NCBI GenBank assembly: GCA_021413845.1
Contig: JAIOPP010000018.1
Location: 1-39,601 of the forward strand
DNA length: 39,601 nucleotides
Source: Planctomycetia bacterium
GTDB taxonomy: Bacteria > Planctomycetota > Planctomycetia > Pirellulales > PNKZ01
Reading direction: 5' to 3'
Both the position numbers and the translations under genes were made by a program. Shown in pieces: positions 8,340 through 15,960 of the stretch. Under the pieces are notes generated by a model. The model had not been told where the DNA came from. It ran no database searches and saw only the letters and a list, made by a program, of their open reading frames with translations. The stretch's first letter is position 1. Each line of letters opens with the position of its first letter.

Positions 8340-10661
8340 ATGGACAACCGTCAATCTAGCCCGCTCTCGACGCCGCCTGAGCGCGTCGCCGCCGATGCTG
8401 TTTCAGCATCGGCCGAGGGCCGGCTCGCGCAGTTGTCGACGCTCATGGAGGATCTCCACGAAGGCGAGCAAGAGGTTGTCGGCCGTCCGACGATCGTCGA
8501 TTCGTTCGAGACCGAAAGCACGCTCGTGCAAGCCCGGCTCGGCATCGGCAGCAGTCTTTATGCGGCTCTGCGTTGGAAGCACGAACCGACGGCTCAACAC
8601 TGCCTTCGCGTTGCGCTTTGCTGCTCCGGTTGGGCCGAGATGATGACGTTGCCGTCGACGCTTCGCGACGAGCTCGAGTTGGCGGCGCTCTTACACGACG
8701 TCGGCAAGATCGGCGTGCTCGACTCGATTCTCGCCAAGCCCGGCAAGTTCAGCCCGCAAGAAGCGGCGATCATGGACTGCCAATGGCTCATGGGCGAGCA
8801 GATCCTACGGAGCTGCAGCGCCTCGAACGGCGTGATCGACATCATTCGTTACGCTCGCGGTTGGTTCGACGGCAAGCGCGGCGATTGCGATCTCGCCGGC
8901 GACGAACTTCCGCTCGGTTCGCGCATGCTGGCGATCGTCGACGCGTTCGACTCGATGACGACCGATCATGTGTTTCGCCGGGCGATGTCGGTGCAACGTG
9001 CGTTCGACGAGCTCTTCCGTTGTGCCGGCACGCAGTTCGATCCGGACCTCGTGACCGTCTTCAGTAAATTGTTCGAGAAAGATCCGTTGGCGATGCAGCT
9101 CATCGCCGGCAATCGGTGGCTCGCCGACCTCGACCCGAACATTGTGCAGGGGCAATATCGCCGCGGCCGCGTTCAAGCGCCGATGGGCCCGCTGTCGACC
9201 GAATCGATCTTCCAGACGAAAATGCTCGACTCGATGCACGACGCCGTGATCTTCGTCGACGCTTATCTCAAGGTTCTCTATTGGAACCAAGGGGCTGAGC
9301 GTTTGACCGGCATTTCGGGCAAGAGCATGGTCTCGCGCAACTTCGTACCTAGCTTGCTGAAGCTGTGCGATGAGCGAGAAAAAACGATCGCGGAGCATGA
9401 GTGCCCGGTCGCGCAGGCGGTCGCCGGCGGAACGCAGTGGCTACGCCGACTCCATATTTCCGGCCGTGGCGGTAAGCCACTCGCGGTCGATGTGCATGCC
9501 ATTCCCGTGCTCGACGCCGCGGGCATCATCGCCGGCGCCACACTCCTGCTGCACGACGTCTCGTCCGAGATTTCGCTCGAACAACGCTGCCAGAACCTCC
9601 ACGATCTCGCCACGCGCGACGCGCTGACGCAAGTCGCCAACCGGGCCGAGTTCGATCGCGTGCTCAAGGAATTCGTCTTAGCGCACCGCGAAACGAAGCG
9701 GCCTTGCAGCTTGATCATGACCGACATCGATCGGTTCAAGACGATCAACGATACCTACGGCCACCAGGCCGGCGATCATATCATTCAGGCCGTTGCCCAC
9801 TTGCTGAAAACCTTCTGCCGCTCCGGCGACTTGGTCGCCCGTTACGGCGGTGAAGAGTTCGTCCTCTTGTGCGCCGACTGCGACAACGCTACCGCCGCAC
9901 AGCGCGCCGAAGAAGTTCGGGTCGCGTTCGGCATGATGAAACACGAATCGCTCGGCCAGCGCTGCGTCACCTCGAGCTTCGGCGTCACCGAAGTGCAGCC
10001 CGGCGACACGCCGGAAACGATGCTTCGGCGGGCCGATCGCGCGCTGTTCACCGCCAAAGAGACGGGCCGCAACCGAGTCGTGCAGCTCGGCGTCGGCGGC
10101 GACGCTCAAGGAGCCGAAGACGATCCGAAGATCACGGCTTCGTCGCGCAAGCGGCTTGCCGGCAACATGCTCTTGAAGCGCGAGATGACCAGCGATTCGC
10201 CGCTGGAACGGAATGTCGAGAAGCTTAAGGGCTTCGTCGCCGACCATCACGCCGAGATCGTGTTGGCCGATCGGAGCCGTGTGCAATTGCGGATCGGCGG
10301 CGATCGGGGCGGGCCCCTCTTCAAGCGCCAAAGCGATCGCTCGATTCGCTTGATTATCGATTTAGGAATCCACGAAGAGTCGTTCGCACCAGAAAGCAAT
10401 CCGCGCGCCGTCTTCAAACGGACCCGGATCACGGTAATGATCAGCCCGGTGAAGAGCCGCGAACGACGCACGACCGCCGCGCTCGAACGAGCCCGACAGT
10501 TGGTCGCTAGCTTGCGTTCGTACCTGATGGCGATCGACGTCGACGGCGTCGAAGCGGTGACGGAAGACGAATCGGGCGGGATCTGGCAAAGCATCCGCAA
10601 TCTGTTCGGCGGAGCGGCGGCGGCTCGGGAAGTGGAAGAAGCGGACGACGCAGCCCGGTAA
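8340..10661 (+). CDS. HD-GYP-like (degenerate) / PAS / GGDEF signalling protein
   Basis: A 773-residue soluble cyclic-di-GMP protein. An HD-GYP-type domain occupies about residues 80-260: LLHDVGKIGVLD keeps His119-Asp120, but the later metal His is Gln148 and the HHE motif is replaced by ARG (172-174), so phosphodiesterase activity is doubtful. A PAS domain follows (about 293-400, starting MLDSMHDAVIFVD), then a GGDEF domain with an intact GGEEF active site (503-507) and the RSGD inhibitory site in the usual position before it. This half should make c-di-GMP with product inhibition. About 190 C-terminal residues, including a basic beta-rich stretch, match nothing I know. The ATG at 8340 is preferred over a TTG 21 nt upstream. 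The gene is monocistronic and divergent from the FAH gene. A 14-bp palindrome (10668-10681) follows the stop. Confidence 0.88.
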   Translation: MDNRQSSPLSTPPERVAADAVSASAEGRLAQLSTLMEDLHEGEQEVVGRPTIVDSFETESTLVQARLGIGSSLYAALRWKHEPTAQHCLRVALCCSGWAEMMTLPSTLRDELELAALLHDVGKIGVLDSILAKPGKFSPQEAAIMDCQWLMGEQILRSCSASNGVIDIIRYARGWFDGKRGDCDLAGDELPLGSRMLAIVDAFDSMTTDHVFRRAMSVQRAFDELFRCAGTQFDPDLVTVFSKLFEKDPLAMQLIAGNRWLADLDPNIVQGQYRRGRVQAPMGPLSTESIFQTKMLDSMHDAVIFVDAYLKVLYWNQGAERLTGISGKSMVSRNFVPSLLKLCDEREKTIAEHECPVAQAVAGGTQWLRRLHISGRGGKPLAVDVHAIPVLDAAGIIAGATLLLHDVSSEISLEQRCQNLHDLATRDALTQVANRAEFDRVLKEFVLAHRETKRPCSLIMTDIDRFKTINDTYGHQAGDHIIQAVAHLLKTFCRSGDLVARYGGEEFVLLCADCDNATAAQRAEEVRVAFGMMKHESLGQRCVTSSFGVTEVQPGDTPETMLRRADRALFTAKETGRNRVVQLGVGGDAQGAEDDPKITASSRKRLAGNMLLKREMTSDSPLERNVEKLKGFVADHHAEIVLADRSRVQLRIGGDRGGPLFKRQSDRSIRLIIDLGIHEESFAPESNPRAVFKRTRITVMISPVKSRERRTTAALERARQLVASLRSYLMAIDVDGVEAVTEDESGGIWQSIRNLFGGAAAAREVEEADDAAR

Positions 10662-10734
10662 GGACGCCGCGAACGTTCGCGAAACCGGGCCGATTCTCCG
10701 CGGCCGGTTGACATCGCAAGCCCTTGCGCACCCG

Positions 10735-10764
10735 ATTGAAAACCGCGCAAGCATCCGTTATGTT
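10735..10764 (+). promoter_or_regulatory. Probable sod promoter with overlapping inverted repeat
   Basis: TTGAAA (10735-10740), an 18-nt spacer and TATGTT (10759-10764) form a plausible sigma-70-type promoter 135 nt before the sod start. The -35 box lies inside an inverted repeat, CTTGCGC (10723-10729) and GCGCAAG (10745-10751), a layout that would suit a repressor or activator site. A TTGACA at 10708-10713 has no good partner. Confidence 0.45.
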
Positions 10765-10898
10765 CGGCGCAGAGAATTCCCTCTGCCGCTCGCAACCGGC
10801 TCGGGCGAATTCCTCCCTATTCGCTTCATAACGTCTGCGTTTCCATCCCTTCGATTCATCGATCGCGCCTCAAGGGTGATCGGGAGTAAGAGAAAATC

Positions 10899-11510
10899 AT
10901 GGCCTACACACTGCCCGCTCTGCCGTATCCGTTCAACGCCCTCGAGCCCAGCATCGACGCGAAGACGATGGAGATCCATCACGGCAAACATCATCAAGCG
11001 TATATCACGAACGTGAACAACGCGATTCAAGGAACTGCGTTCGACAATCTGCCGGTCGAAGAGCTCGTCGCCAAGATCGACACCGTGCCGGAAAACATCC
11101 GCGGCGTGGTGCGCAACAACGGCGGCGGACACGCGAATCACTCGCTCTTCTGGACCGTAATGGGCCCGGGCGCCGGCGGCGAGCCGAGCGGCGCGCTGGC
11201 CGATGCGATCGCGAAAGATGTCGGCGGCTTCGCGAAGTTCAAGGAAGACTTCTCCAAGGCCGCGCTCACGCGCTTCGGCAGCGGTTGGGCATGGCTCAGC
11301 GTCGACAAGTCGAAGAAGCTCGTCGTCGAAAGCACGCCGAACCAAGACAGCCCGCTGATGCACGGCAACACGCCGCTCTTGGGCCTCGACGTGTGGGAAC
11401 ACGCCTACTATCTGAACTATCAAAACCGTCGGGCCGACTACATCGCCGCGTTCTTCAACGTGGTGAATTGGAAGGCCGTCGCCGAACGCTACGCCGCCGC
11501 TACCAAGTAG
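10899..11510 (+). CDS. sodA: Superoxide dismutase, Mn type
   Basis: A 203-residue Fe/Mn superoxide dismutase that converts superoxide to oxygen and peroxide. The metal ligands are all present: His27 (EIHHGKHH), His81 ([11 protein letters not shown]), Asp164 and His168 (DVWEHAYY). NQDSPLM with Gln149 and the glycine at position 77 is the pattern of manganese rather than iron enzymes, though cambialistic use cannot be excluded. There is no signal peptide, so it is cytoplasmic. GGGAGTAAGAG precedes the ATG as a weak ribosome site. The gene is monocistronic, with its own promoter at 10735 and a strong terminator at 11550. Confidence 0.96.
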   Translation: MAYTLPALPYPFNALEPSIDAKTMEIHHGKHHQAYITNVNNAIQGTAFDNLPVEELVAKIDTVPENIRGVVRNNGGGHANHSLFWTVMGPGAGGEPSGALADAIAKDVGGFAKFKEDFSKAALTRFGSGWAWLSVDKSKKLVVESTPNQDSPLMHGNTPLLGLDVWEHAYYLNYQNRRADYIAAFFNVVNWKAVAERYAAATK

Positions 11511-11549
11511 TTGCGCGGATCGAAAATTCGACGAAGTTAGGCATACTGC

Positions 11550-11591
11550 GGAAAGGCTGAGGGAGAAATCCTCTCGGCCTTTCCGTTTTTT
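11550..11591 (+). terminator. Rho-independent terminator of sod
   Basis: GGAAAGGC (11550-11557) pairs with GCCTTTCC (11577-11584), with additional GAGG/CCTC pairing inside, and a run of six T follows at 11586-11591. It lies 39 nt after the sod stop codon. Confidence 0.9.
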
Positions 11592-11931
11592 CATTCAAGC
11601 CTGCGGCGAAGTCGGCCGATACCTTGTCGCAATGCGGAATCAATCGATCCCGATGAAACTGGCATTGACCGGCCCATCGCGCTCGCTATACTCCCGCCCC
11701 ACCTTGCCGTAGTAAAGCTGCTCCCTTGCGGAGTCCGGCGGACCTGCGGCAAGCATTTCCCAAACACATCTCGAAACTCTCGGCCTCGGACAGGATGTCC
11801 GGCACCGGGTCATCTCCGATACTTCGAAGACACTTCTGCTCGGTTTACGGGCGGCTAAAAGACGCGACAGGGTTGTTGCGCCGGGAAGCCGATGCCGTCG
11901 AGCAGGTCACTTTGCGGAAGGACGCATCTTC
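11592..11931 (+). other. Intergenic leader region of the NPYA lipoprotein gene
   Basis: This 340-nt gap between the sod terminator and the lipoprotein gene holds the promoter at 11665-11692, leaving an untranslated leader of about 230 nt. Short open frames in it show no family resemblance. I see no riboswitch-like consensus, though the long leader leaves room for post-transcriptional control. Confidence 0.5.
11665..11692 (+). promoter_or_regulatory. Sigma-70-type promoter for the NPYA lipoprotein
   Basis: TTGACC (11665-11670), a 16-nt spacer and TATACT (11687-11692): five of six matches at -35 and five of six at -10. This is the best promoter match I found in the window. The next gene on this strand starts at 11932. 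Confidence 0.65.
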
Positions 11932-13116
11932 ATGCGAGCGTATCCTGCGCGGTTAGCCTTGTTCTGTTTGTTGACATCCTGCGCCGTCGGTTGTTCGACC
12001 GGAGGGATGAAAATGCCGAAGATGTGGCCTTTCGCCACCGCGGCGAAAACGACCCCTCCAGGCAGCACCTACTCGAGCACGCCGCCGGCGGGTATCGCCG
12101 CCAACGGTGGTGCTCCAGGCCTTCCGAGCGCCGGGGCGACCCCTTCGCCGTTGACCAATACCTACGGCAGCCCAGCGGGTGCCGGAGCGAATCCTTATGC
12201 CACGGCGGGCCGTCCGGCCGCTTCTCCTTACGGCGCTGCTCCCGCCGCCGGTGGTTACGCCACGGCCCAACAGCCGGGTGCGAACCCATACGCCGCTCCT
12301 GGCGGTAACGTGAACATTCCGGTCAGCTCGAACGAGCCGTACGGTGCCGCACAAGTCGGCTACGGTGCTCAACCGGGCTCGAATCCCTACGCCGCCGGGG
12401 CTCGCTCCTCGGTCGCAGCCGCACCGCAGGCGCCTGCCTCGCAAAACGGTTACTACAACGCCCAAGCTTATCCAGGTGCGGCCGCCGCTCCGGCTCCGAC
12501 CCAGAACCCTTACGCCGCTACGGCCGGCGCCGCTCCGTATGGTGCCGCACCGGCTGGTGCGAATCCTTACGCCGCGGGCAATGCAACTCCAGCCGCCTAC
12601 ACGGCTGCCGTTCCTCCGCGAGCCGCCGCACCGGCGAACAACTTCGCCAGCGATCCTCGCTACGGTACGCCGCAAGCCACGGGCTCGGCCTACACCGGCT
12701 CGACGGCAACGCCGACCGGAGCATGGGGCGGCAACACCGCACCGTTGAACACCTCGAACGGTGCCACCGCGACCGGCTCGTACGCCGCTCCGGCAAACAC
12801 CTCGGGCAACGCTACGGCCAGCACCGCTTCCCGTTCGACCAACAATCCGAGCTACGCGATGCCGCCGGCCAGCCCACTCGTCGCCCCGGGCGCCGCTCCT
12901 TACCAACCGACGGCTACGGCTTCCGCCGCGGCCGCTCCGGGTGCTTTCCGCCCGGGAACCACGGGGACCTATCCGGCAGCGAGCCCGATCCCGACGACCG
13001 TCAATCCATCGGCCGCACCGGCCGGTCGCTACGCGGTTCCGCCGACGACCGCTCCGACGGCCACGCCTGCCTCGTATCCGCCGGCAGGGGGCGCCTATCC
13101 GCAAACTCGCGGCTAG
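11932..13116 (+). CDS. Ala/Pro/Tyr-rich repetitive lipoprotein with NPYA motifs
   Basis: A 394-residue low-complexity protein. The N-terminus (hydrophobic residues 8-20 ending AVGC, Cys about 21) is a lipoprotein signal, so it should be lipid-anchored outside the cytoplasm. The remainder is Ala, Pro, Gly, Ser, Thr, Tyr and Asn with hardly any charged residues, and should be disordered. The motif NPYA occurs five times, usually as GANPYA or GSNPYA, and related SPYGAA/APYGAA units lie between. No enzymatic domain is visible. The antisense strand is also open for 401 codons, but that is a by-product of the GC-rich repeats. A strong promoter and a strong terminator suggest high expression as a single gene. 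A structural or surface role is a guess; the function is unknown. Confidence 0.75.
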   Translation: MRAYPARLALFCLLTSCAVGCSTGGMKMPKMWPFATAAKTTPPGSTYSSTPPAGIAANGGAPGLPSAGATPSPLTNTYGSPAGAGANPYATAGRPAASPYGAAPAAGGYATAQQPGANPYAAPGGNVNIPVSSNEPYGAAQVGYGAQPGSNPYAAGARSSVAAAPQAPASQNGYYNAQAYPGAAAAPAPTQNPYAATAGAAPYGAAPAGANPYAAGNATPAAYTAAVPPRAAAPANNFASDPRYGTPQATGSAYTGSTATPTGAWGGNTAPLNTSNGATATGSYAAPANTSGNATASTASRSTNNPSYAMPPASPLVAPGAAPYQPTATASAAAAPGAFRPGTTGTYPAASPIPTTVNPSAAPAGRYAVPPTTAPTATPASYPPAGGAYPQTRG

Positions 13117-13145
13117 TCGAACCGTCACGAATATCGAAACGAAGC

Positions 13146-13179
13146 GAGCGAGCGGCACTGGTTGCCGCTCGCTCTTTTT
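13146..13179 (+). terminator. Rho-independent terminator of the NPYA lipoprotein gene
   Basis: A 12-bp perfect stem, GAGCGAGCGGCA (13146-13157) with TGCCGCTCGCTC (13163-13174), a five-base loop and five T (13175-13179). The stop codon is 30 nt upstream. The same stem lies 14 nt past the end of the oppositely oriented dus gene and may stop it too, although no T run follows on that strand. Confidence 0.9.
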
Positions 13180-13192
13180 ATGCGCACGCGCG

Positions 13193-14149
13193 CTACACGA
13201 AATGCGTGCGCACCAACGTCCGAAAATCGGCCGTGTTGCGCACCTTCTGCACGGCGGTCTTGAAGCCGGCGAAGTCGGCGACGAACTTCGCGTAGTAACA
13301 GCTCACGCGCGGCAACCGGCGTAGCGCCAGCGCTTGGCCGTAGATTTTGATTTCTTCTTCGAAGATCTCGAGTGCGGCTCGGCCGCGCTCTTGCGCGCTC
13401 GGCGGCTTCGGCATACTTCCACCGAGCCACAACGCACGGCATTGAGCGAACAGCCACGGATTCCCGAGGCAGCCGCGCCCGATGCCGACGCCGTCGGCTC
13501 CGCTCTCGCGTAGAAACCGGACGGCGTCCGCCGCTTCGCGCACGCCGCCGCTGCCGAACACCGGGATCGTCGCCGCTTGTTTGGCTCGCGCCACGACTTG
13601 CCAATCCGGCCCTCCGACATACGCCTGCTGCACGCTCCGACAATGCACCTCGACGGCCGACGCTCCGGCTTGCTCGGCCCGTTGCGTCACTTCCACGGCG
13701 GTCTCCGTGGCGGCGTCGGGTCCGCTGCGGATCTTGAGCGTGACCGGAATGGAAACGGCCCGCACGACCGCTTCGACGATCGCTCCGATCGCCGGCGGAT
13801 CGCCTAGCAGGGCTCCTCCTTCCCCGCGCCCGACCAGCCGCCGGATCGGGCACTCGAAGTTGAGATCGACGCCGTCGAAGTGATGTTCTTCGACGACGCG
13901 CGCCGCTTCGGCCATCATCGCCGGTTCGCGCCCGCTGATTTGTCCGACGCGCGGCGACTCTCCCGGCATCGTATAGAGGAGCCGCAGGGCTCTTCGATCG
14001 CGGGCCGCGACATCGGCGCCGTCGACCCGCTCGGTGCAGACGAGCGCTGCGCCGTGCTTCTTCATCTGCATGCGAAACGGAAAGTTGGTGTGCTCCTCCA
14101 TCGGAGCGAGCAGAAACGGATGCGCAACCGCGATGCGCCCGATCTTCAT
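13193..14149 (-). CDS. tRNA-dihydrouridine synthase family protein
   Basis: A 318-residue FMN enzyme that reduces uridine to dihydrouridine in tRNA, using NADPH. The TIM-barrel motifs are in order: FLLAPMEEHTNFPFR near the start, VDLNFECP (catalytic Cys), GGALLGDP, VTLKIRSG, EVHCRSVQQAYVGGPDW, IPVFGSGGV and GVGIGRGCLGNPWLF. The usual glycine before the catalytic Cys (GCP) is Glu here (ECP), which is uncommon. The start is taken as ATG 14149 (MKIGRIAVAHPF), because family members begin close to this point; an open frame upstream to 14218 runs through a repeat and looks non-coding. Its upstream region (14150-14393) is full of repeats. Confidence 0.88.
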   Translation of the reverse strand: MKIGRIAVAHPFLLAPMEEHTNFPFRMQMKKHGAALVCTERVDGADVAARDRRALRLLYTMPGESPRVGQISGREPAMMAEAARVVEEHHFDGVDLNFECPIRRLVGRGEGGALLGDPPAIGAIVEAVVRAVSIPVTLKIRSGPDAATETAVEVTQRAEQAGASAVEVHCRSVQQAYVGGPDWQVVARAKQAATIPVFGSGGVREAADAVRFLRESGADGVGIGRGCLGNPWLFAQCRALWLGGSMPKPPSAQERGRAALEIFEEEIKIYGQALALRRLPRVSCYYAKFVADFAGFKTAVQKVRNTADFRTLVRTHFV

Positions 14150-14168
14150 GCTCTGCGCCGACCGCAAT

Positions 14169-14192
14169 GTAGTAGGCACGTTCCACGTGCCG
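14169..14192 (+). repeat. Palindromic repeat, copy 1 of an inverted pair
   Basis: A 24-nt repeat whose core GGCACGT-TCC-ACGTGCC (14175-14191) folds on itself with a 7-bp stem. The second copy at 14277-14300 lies in the opposite orientation and matches at 22 of 24 positions. The pair brackets the likely dus promoter region. Confidence 0.7.
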
Positions 14193-14276
14193 TAACCACA
14201 CGGGAAAGTGGAGCGCAAACCACGCCAGGATGCGCAAACGAAGTCGCGCGATAACGAATCGACGTCGGCGAGGCCG

Positions 14277-14300
14277 CGGCACGTGGAACGTGCGTGCTAC
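14277..14300 (-). repeat. Palindromic repeat, copy 2 of an inverted pair
   Basis: Inverted copy of the 14169-14192 repeat (22 of 24 identical on the opposite strand). Its own stem is one pair shorter. It is non-coding and probably a member of a dispersed repeat family in this genome. Confidence 0.7.
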
Positions 14301-14341
14301 TTTGCAGAGCTAAGCCGGCGCGTTGCGTTTTCGCGATTCTA

Positions 14342-14368
14342 ACGGGGGCATCACTGCCCCCGCTCGCC
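14342..14368 (-). repeat. 27-nt GNRA-loop hairpin repeat, variant stem
   Basis: On the minus-strand RNA: GGCGAG, stem CGGGGGCA, loop GUGA, stem UGCCCCCG, U. Length and flanks equal those of the copies at 28749 and 29083, but five base pairs of the stem differ and all stay paired. It begins 25 nt after the stop codon of the DUF2088 gene and lies about 190 nt before dus. Confidence 0.8.
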
Positions 14369-14393
14369 TCAGATGGGCCAAGCTGGATCGCGC

Positions 14394-15668
14394 TCATCGC
14401 CAACCCTTTACGGAGTCGGGCAGGTTCCCGAGCTTGTCGAACGGCAAGTCGCGAGGCTCGGTGAGAATTTCCAAATTCGACATCCCGCGCGCCTGCGGCA
14501 AGTAAGCCTCGCTGCATTCGACTTCCACCAGGTCGAGCGTGTTGTGGATCCACAGCACCTTCGCCTCCGGCGGCTCGGCCAAGCCGATCGTCGGCAGGGC
14601 GACGTCGAGAATCTCGCGATCGGTCGCGTAATCGAAGGGATGCATTCCCGCTGCGACGTGGCCGCCCGTAAGACAGTTGATGCGGGTCTTGCGCTCGTCG
14701 ATCTGTTCGATCACGCGGCTCCGACAAAACTCGGCCATGCCCACGCCGGTCGCGTTGCCGTGCGTCTCTTCGGTCAGGGAACGGATCGCGATCACCTTAA
14801 CTTTCGGGAACTCGTCTTCCATCGCTTTGTGGTCGTTGTACTTCCGGCCGACGACGTTCGTGTCCATGCCGGTGCCGCTGATGTTCTTCCCCATCTGATC
14901 GACCAATAGCACATGGCACCGATCGAACGGCAACCGCGGGATCCACTTCTTCGCGAGCACGAGTAGTTCCTTCTCGCGGGCTTCCAGTTCTTCCGGCAAC
15001 ACCGCTTGAATCTTCGCCGTCTCTTCGCGCTCGTTTTCGACGACTCCCAAGCCCGCGACGATCTTGCATTTCGCGATCACTTCGCCGGCGACGCTCCGGA
15101 CGATCTGCGGAAAGCTATAGTCTTGAATCGCGCGATGGTAGACGAGCGCCCCCCGATGTTTGCCGAGACCGATGAGCATCATCTTCATGAGCCCGCTTTC
15201 GATGTCGCCGACGAAACCGGTATGCGGCTTCACGCGCCCGACGACAAGCACATGGTCGGCCTCGGAGGCATGCTTGTCGAAATGGACGGGAAAGCCTTCC
15301 TTCGTTTCGCACACGACGATCGTGTCCATGCTCGCCCGAATCGGGCAGCCGCAAAACTCCGACGTGATGCCGTAGCCGGTCAGAATCTCGACCTGTCCTT
15401 CGGCCGTTCCGCCGCCGTGGCTCCCCATGGCGGGAACGATAAACGGCTCGGCCCCCAAAGTTTTGAGATGCGCGACCGTGGCGCGTATGATAACGGCGAT
15501 GTTGGCAATGCCGCGGCTGCCGGCAGTGACGGCGACGCTCTCGCCTGGTTTGATCCGTTTGTTGAGCGGCAGCCTGCTCAGTTCGCTTTTCACTTCGGCC
15601 GCGACGTCGGCGACGGTGGGCCCGGTGAAATGCTGCCGAACACGAAAGATGCGTGGATAACTCGACAC
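14394..15668 (-). CDS. LarA-like protein (DUF2088 / lactate racemase domain)
   Basis: A 424-residue cytoplasmic protein resembling the LarA superfamily, in which LarA itself racemises lactate with a nickel-pincer nucleotide. Typical stretches are TAGSRGIANIA, FIVPAMGSHGGGTAEGQ and GRVKPHTGFVGDIESGLMKM; the His residues in GSHGG and KPHT and the Lys residues are in places where LarA uses them. No larB, larC or larE cofactor genes are nearby, so the cofactor is unclear and the substrate is unknown. The open frame extends to 15773, but I prefer GTG 15668, which has GGGGGAG about 10 nt upstream and begins where the fold starts. A hairpin repeat follows the stop codon. Confidence 0.72.
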   Translation of the reverse strand: MSSYPRIFRVRQHFTGPTVADVAAEVKSELSRLPLNKRIKPGESVAVTAGSRGIANIAVIIRATVAHLKTLGAEPFIVPAMGSHGGGTAEGQVEILTGYGITSEFCGCPIRASMDTIVVCETKEGFPVHFDKHASEADHVLVVGRVKPHTGFVGDIESGLMKMMLIGLGKHRGALVYHRAIQDYSFPQIVRSVAGEVIAKCKIVAGLGVVENEREETAKIQAVLPEELEAREKELLVLAKKWIPRLPFDRCHVLLVDQMGKNISGTGMDTNVVGRKYNDHKAMEDEFPKVKVIAIRSLTEETHGNATGVGMAEFCRSRVIEQIDERKTRINCLTGGHVAAGMHPFDYATDREILDVALPTIGLAEPPEAKVLWIHNTLDLVEVECSEAYLPQARGMSNLEILTEPRDLPFDKLGNLPDSVKGWR

Positions 15669-15960
15669 GATGGTCCGACTCCCCCGAGTGAACGAACGAC
15701 GACTGCCCCCGATTTTAATCTTACGCCGACGCGGTAGCGATACCCTGTAGCGAAAGCCCGAGCGACTAAGCAAACTAACGAGATGCGCTACTGTTGCGGG
15801 AAGGAGGAGCGAAACGTCGTCGCGAGTCGGTCTAGGAGCGAAACGACGACGTCCCTAAAATCGCGCTCCGTCCCGGCATATCGACCGGCCGCCGCTGGGC
15901 CTATTTCCTCAGGCTTGGTTCGGCCCGTCTCGCGCATTTATCGGAAAGCTCGAACGCGTC

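Noticed and set aside
10668-10681. 14-bp palindrome CGCGAACGTTCGCG after the GGDEF gene as a terminator
   Set aside because: No T run and a very short loop; it may be a protein site, but there is no further support.
11953-13158. Minus-strand open frame of 401 codons opposite the NPYA lipoprotein
   Set aside because: Arg/Gly-rich by-product of the Ala/Pro codons; the plus strand has lipobox, promoter and terminator.
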